A DNA stretch of 64,000 nt, from assembly GCF_019649055.1 (NCBI RefSeq), contig NW_026570257.1, positions 186,001 to 250,000 on the forward strand, given 5' to 3'. Position 1 is the first letter of the stretch; each line of letters starts with the position of its first letter. Source of the DNA: Paramacrobiotus metropolitanus. Lineage: Eukaryota; Tardigrada; Eutardigrada; Parachela; Macrobiotidae. Positions 61,207 to 64,000 of this stretch are shown piece after piece. The position numbers were made by a program, and so were the translations under genes. The notes under the pieces were generated by a model. That model saw nothing but the letters and a program-made list of their open reading frames with translations. It was not told the DNA's origin and did no database searches.

Positions 61207-62166
61207 GTCCGGCAGGGATGTACTTACTATTTGCAGGTGACGTCTTAGTGTGCAAAGCTTACTTTTTGCAGTGATGAGCAGATCAAGGAATTACATATTT
61301 ATCCGATAATTCCGATTGGACACAGAGGTCACTGCATTACAATACGTTATCTACTTTTTTTGCACAGCTTTTATAAAATTTGACTCGCTTTCACAGCCGA
61401 AACGGAATGCAGTATGGCGCCCTCAGTTTTGAAAAGCATTTCACAAAAGCAAAGCCCTAACGTGTTTTTACGATATCGTTCGGAGATCTGACCTGTTTCT
61501 GCTTTATGTAACAGGAATATAAAAAGAAAGTGATGGACGATGTACAGGCAATTAAATCTTTGTGGTAATGCAATCCATTTAGACAGAGGACAAACGTCCC
61601 TCGTCTAAGTCCTCATTTCTCATTGTTCTGCCAGAAGCAGAACTGGGTCAAGCAACCTGCTAGTAAATTCAGCGCAGTGTTGCAGTATTTAAACTATTCT
61701 ATGTATTGCCGGTTTGATTACGTAATACTCGTATAACTGTACTGTGATTTTTACTGACATTTTCACCGCGACATAACAGTCAGAAGTCTTCACTACAGAT
61801 TGATATTGCACAATCAAGAATTATAAAAACAACAAAATCACTATTATAAACAATTTTATTCTTTCCCGGCAAAGTTTTTCCGCACTTTCCCGGCAAGCAA
61901 TATAACTGCAACTGCATACTGATGTAGTTCGCAAGCAGTTCTAGTGACTGTGAAACCCTCACATTTTTATTTTTGATTCTGTTGGGTCGTATCCTTATAG
62001 AAAACACCGCCTTCTCCTTGGCTGCAATAACGACCTGTCGGTTGTAAGGCAATGAAACGATTTAGACAAAAGATTTAGTGAAAGAGTACTTTTATATTAC
62101 TGCACACACAAACAGTTGTGATAGAAAACGATTGCCGTCCACCAGAAAATGACCATAGTGCGAACT
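61207..62166. other. No gene recognised
   Basis: Spacer between tandem F-box family genes 2 and 3. CTTTCCCGGCAA is repeated within 30 bp near 61861-61897; nothing else is supported. Confidence 0.4.
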
Positions 62167-63395
62167 TTAAGGTTGCCATTCGACCTCATTCCAGAAAGCC
62201 AGAGCAATACTGTTCACAGCTAGCTTGCTTAACGAATGCAAATCCAGACCGCGCAGGTCAACATCAGCCCAATTGATGGTGCTTCCATCCACTGTAAATC
62301 CACTGTACCTATACAAGGAGAAAGCGTGTTAATTTTGATTTTTGAACGCTAAGCAAGGTACACACTACACAGACTCTCGGTACAGTAGAGGAGATACCGT
62401 AGATATTCTTGCATGTTTGCTGTGCGTACCGACAGGGTACGGTATGTGTTAGTGTAATCGTTAAATCTTATGTAAATTACAACGCTAAACTTAATCGAAC
62501 CGCGTCCCACTCCTCCGGATACGCGAGAGTCTCCATCCAACGTCGACGGATGCTCTCCACCCTCTCGTACATGGCATCCGGAATCGGAGGACAGCTGGTT
62601 TCCGCCGCTTCCAGCAAACTTCTCACCATGTCTCCGTCGGTGTCCGTTGAGCGGAGAACCAAGCGAGGAACACGATTCGCAAGGTCTGGCGATGCTTGAA
62701 TTCGTCACTTCCCCATATACGGGCATATATCTTATCACAATCGGGAAGGTTATTAATTATTATTATGTTCATCTTGGAGGAAATGTCGTCAACAGTGTAG
62801 TTAGTCAGCACCAGTTGCCCACAAACAGCAAGAAGTCTGCGTACGTCCTTCTGTAGTCGAATAGGGGTCCAGGTAAGACCATCCATGTTGCGTTCACTGT
62901 GCATTCCGCGGTAAGATGAGCCCCCTACGACGTGAATAACGCGCACTTGCAGTTTCTTGACGGTCATCAGTGCTGATGTGATGTAAGCAATGTGGTCGAA
63001 TTTCGTGTAATAGCGGGTGATATCCGTGAAGCTGATACTGGCCGTCTGCGAGGTTATCGCTCGGTCCAAACACCACGCACACTGATAATATCTCCCGTGG
63101 CCCGTGTCCAAACTGGGATACGATAGAGCCATGTAGCAGCTGATGATAAGGTGTCGGCTGGATCTGGAGTCGTTTAGTAGCTGGTACCATAAGCCGCAGA
63201 CTCTGCAAATACCGATACATCTCACTATTCTCTGAACGTACGGCGTCTTTGAATGTCGGCGCAGAGCGCATGCGCTTCTTAGCTTCCGAATTGTGAGGTA
63301 TGGCACTTGCCTTTTGGCTTTGGCTTGAGAATGCAGGTCAAGCAAGAGAAGAATCTCCAACAGGATTACATGGCCAACATAACTGATCTTCGCGT
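62167..63395 (-). pseudogene. Tudor-like/F-box family gene 3, frameshifted 3' part
   Basis: Exons 63311-63395, 62481-63202 and 62167-62308 match gene 2 closely. The first is again 85 nt and encodes F-box residues VGHVILLEILLLLDLHSQAKAK, joined to RVCGLW. Its donor is GCAAGT, a GC-AG intron where gene 2 has GTATGT. The long exon has QCAWCLDRAITSQTASISFTD and TVDDISSKMNII, then loses frame by one missing base near 62670 before LVLRSTDTDGDMV. Homology continues out of frame to RRRWMETLAYPEEWDAVR, and the last exon ends FWNEVEWQP. The long exon is 722 nt against 738 in gene 2. The N-terminal Tudor-like exon is not in the remaining 600 bp; it lies beyond the window or is lost. Confidence 0.75.
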
Positions 63396-63417
63396 CTAGA
63401 GTAATGACATTTGGTCA

Positions 63418-63922
63418 TGGCCCGGTACGAGCTGCACTACTAAACCGGTGCATAAATAAGTGCGAAAGGTTCATTTTGCTTAAATGCATAAACTCGTGCC
63501 TAAATAAACACAAAAGTTTTAGCCTGAACATTGTTTTGTACGCCCACCCTAAATGTTTTACTCAGTTTGTTTGCCCTTTCGATGATAAACGACTGGGTTG
63601 AGCGATCGAAAAATCCGTTTCCGGCCCTTTCTTCTATAAACAAAAAATTTTAACCCGTTTGCTTGCAAGTTTCTATCCGGGTTTTTTGGCCTAGATTAGT
63701 AAATGCCACTAAATTCCCATTCGACACAAAGCCAAAAACTTTGGAAACTTACTTGCTACCTAAGTCAAACCGTCCGGGTCAAACCATTCGGGGAAGCGTT
63801 TAGGCAGAATCCACATGTGGCGGGTCTTTATGCACGAGTTTATGCAAATATGCAAAATGAACCCTTCGCATTTATTTACGCACGGGTTTAGTTTTGCAGT
63901 TCGTATCTCGCCGTTAGGGGCC
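63418..63922. mobile_element. Foldback/TIR element, about 505 bp
   Basis: The left segment GTGCATAAATAAGTGCGAAAGGTTCATTTTGC, followed by GCATAAACTCGTGC, is repeated in reverse complement at about 63825-63890, with GGCCC at the left limit and GGGCC at the right. The two mirror reading frames inside are by-products. It lies in the intron upstream of the F-box exon of gene 3. No clear target duplication was found. Confidence 0.55.
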
Positions 63923-64000
63923 CAGTAAACTGCACATCCAGTAAATCCCAAATCCAGTAAATTTCACATATTCTTCTGCTATGCATGAGCATGATCGCGG

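Overview
The window looks like nuclear DNA of a small invertebrate animal. Genes are split by short AT-rich GT-AG introns, with no operons, and there are many non-autonomous transposable elements. Lineage-specific families with a kinase, F-box or secreted character suggest an ecdysozoan, possibly a tardigrade, but nothing in the sequence alone proves the taxon. No rRNA, tRNA or CRISPR signal was seen.

Layout. About 1-20 kb is an accessory-type region. It holds one partial and two full-length members of a divergent protein-kinase family (1309-1648 minus, 10353-11500 plus, 16159-17569 minus). It also holds two members of a fast-evolving secreted family (3663-4064 and 18412-19344; a third is at 31278-31802) and a cysteine-rich conserved gene (5168-6367). 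These sit among a LINE remnant and two TIR elements, one of which is built of a GGTTGATGACCTTT-type minisatellite. From 20.4 to 23.5 kb lies a non-LTR retrotransposon of the restriction-like-endonuclease type, broken by two frameshifts. From 25 to 26.9 kb is a PA-TM-RING ubiquitin ligase gene.

From 34.9 to 48.1 kb the window is conserved housekeeping DNA: ERMP1 (12 exons, minus), TIMM29 (minus) and ISCU (plus). TIMM29 and ISCU are head-to-head, and a 2.1-kb element with about 305-bp terminal inverted repeats has landed between them.

From 50.5 to 63.4 kb is a cluster of unrecognised genes. There is a 169-aa three-exon gene, a secreted glycoprotein-like gene, and three tandem minus-strand paralogues of a family with a Tudor/Agenet-like N-terminus, an F-box encoded on a constant 85-nt exon, and a conserved C-terminal region. 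One paralogue is intact with a C-terminal membrane segment, one carries a single in-frame TGA, and the last has a 1-nt frameshift.

The most interesting material is the F-box family, the membrane-anchored kinase family and the structured TIR elements. Exon coordinates were derived by hand from splice consensus, phase continuity and paralogue comparison. None was checked against transcripts or databases.
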